A stretch of 6,809 nucleotides of DNA from Caulobacteraceae bacterium (GTDB lineage Bacteria > Pseudomonadota > Alphaproteobacteria > Caulobacterales > Caulobacteraceae): assembly GCA_030151985.1 (NCBI GenBank), contig JASLDZ010000255.1, positions 1 through 6,809 of the forward strand. Direction: 5' to 3'. The position numbers were made by a program, and so were the translations under genes. The notes below the pieces were generated by a model. It saw nothing but the letters and a program-made list of their open reading frames with translations, was not told the origin of the DNA and did no database searches. Below are positions 6,155 through 6,809 of this stretch, one piece after another (the first letter of the stretch is position 1; the number at the start of each line of letters is the position of its first letter).

Positions 6155-6809
6155 CGCCAAGCCGCCGCGTGGCTGCCACAGGGCGGCGCAGGCGATCAGG
6201 CCCAAGAGCGCCACGGTGGCGCAGACCGAGCCGTTCATCTCGTCCGGGCCTCCCGCGAGCCAGCCGGGGCCGACGAGGTCGAGGTCGAACAGGGCGCCCA
6301 AGGGGTCGACGCCCGGGTTCGGGGTCGCGCCGACACCCCCCGCCTCGACCCAGTTCCAAGCCCAGTGCGCGGCGAGCGGCGCAACCAGGCCGCCGGTCCG
6401 GAGCGCCAGGAGGCCGAAGGCGACCCCCGCCAACGTGTCGTTTAGCCAAGCGATCGGTCCCAGCGGCCGCACCCCCGCCGAGGCCGCGGCGTGGGCGGCG
6501 GCGAACAGCAGGGCCGTGCAGCCCAGTCCCACCCACGGGCCCCAGCGGGCGGCCAGCACCGGCTGCAGCCAGCCGCGGAAGAAGGCCTCCTCGGCCCCCG
6601 CCTGGAACAGGATCAGGAGCGCGAGCGCCAGGGCGCCCATCAGCCGATGGTCGAGCGCCTCCGCCGGGCCCCCCGCGCGGACGCCGTGCGCCACGGCCAG
6701 GAGGCCGAGCGCGAGCAGGAAGAAGCCCGCGCCCAGGGCCGCGCCGACCGGACCCGCGGTGGTCGCCGGCGCCGCCGGAAGGCGGGCCGCCCGCCGCTCC
6801 ACGCCCAGT
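6143..6809 (-). CDS. CPBP-family (Abi/CAAX-protease-like) intramembrane metalloprotease, N-terminus beyond the window
   Basis: The frame reads leftwards from the window edge to a TGA at 6143. A GTG at 6802 could start a 219-residue protein (numbering used here), but the frame is open to the edge and no clear ribosome binding site precedes it. Most CPBP proteins have additional membrane helices before this point, so the true start is probably outside. The three family motifs are intact: EEAFFR (71-76), FAAAH (100-104) and HWAWN (146-150). These supply the Glu and His residues of the proposed active site inside the membrane. Hydrophobic segments lie at about 18-40, 53-70, 90-106, 122-135 and 193-209. 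Relatives include eukaryotic CAAX prenyl proteases and bacteriocin-immunity or maturation proteins; the substrate here cannot be told. It is convergent with the M23 peptidase gene and the two coding ends overlap by 12 bases. No functional link to the T6SS is evident. Confidence 0.85.
   Translation of the reverse strand, partial: LGVERRAARLPAAPATTAGPVGAALGAGFFLLALGLLAVAHGVRAGGPAEALDHRLMGALALALLILFQAGAEEAFFRGWLQPVLAARWGPWVGLGCTALLFAAAHAAASAGVRPLGPIAWLNDTLAGVAFGLLALRTGGLVAPLAAHWAWNWVEAGGVGATPNPGVDPLGALFDLDLVGPGWLAGGPDEMNGSVCATVALLGLIACAALWQPRGGLASEA

Noticed and set aside
6155..6809. CPBP protein as a T6SS effector or immunity protein
   Set aside because: CPBP proteins can be immunity factors in bacteriocin loci, but this gene is convergent with the peptidase, has no toxin partner in view and shows only generic family features.

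Overview
This is a GC-rich window (roughly 70 percent by eye) with codon use skewed to G/C at third positions. It is bacterial and Gram-negative: it carries part of a type VI secretion system (T6SS), including a peptidoglycan-binding inner-membrane protein and a periplasmic-type M23 peptidase. The style of the proteins (Ala/Pro/Arg-rich, a TssL carrying a C-terminal OmpA domain, a CPBP protease) fits an alphaproteobacterium, perhaps Caulobacterales-like. That placement is an inference from general impression, not proof.

Left two thirds (1-4411, minus strand): a tight operon read right to left, tssK, tssL, tssM. tssK and tssL overlap by 4 bases (ATGA), and tssL and tssM are 9 bases apart. tssM runs off the left edge, so only its first 556 codons are seen. 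Together the three link the T6SS baseplate to the envelope. TssK is the baseplate adaptor, TssL and TssM form the inner-membrane complex, and this TssL carries its own peptidoglycan-binding OmpA domain.

Centre (4412-4576): a 165-base divergent intergenic region between tssK (minus) and an M23 peptidase gene (plus). It contains a perfect 7+7 bp inverted repeat with a 12-base spacer and a smaller GC hairpin in the tssK leader. It probably holds the promoters for both directions, but no convincing sigma-70 or sigma-54 promoter could be read.

Right third (4577-6154, plus): a MepM/ShyA/Csd3-like M23 zinc endopeptidase with an intact active site. It also has an unusual long Pro/Ala-rich N-terminal tail that carries the motif DSFDPR(T/S)WGK twice, ahead of one membrane segment. 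Its divergent position suggests it could open peptidoglycan for the T6SS, though this is unproven.

Right edge (6143-6809, minus): a CPBP-family (Abi/CAAX-protease-like) integral membrane protein, convergent with the peptidase and overlapping it by 12 bases. Its N-terminus lies beyond the window. No RNA genes, insertion sequences or CRISPR arrays were seen, and no gene-free stretch exceeds 165 bases.
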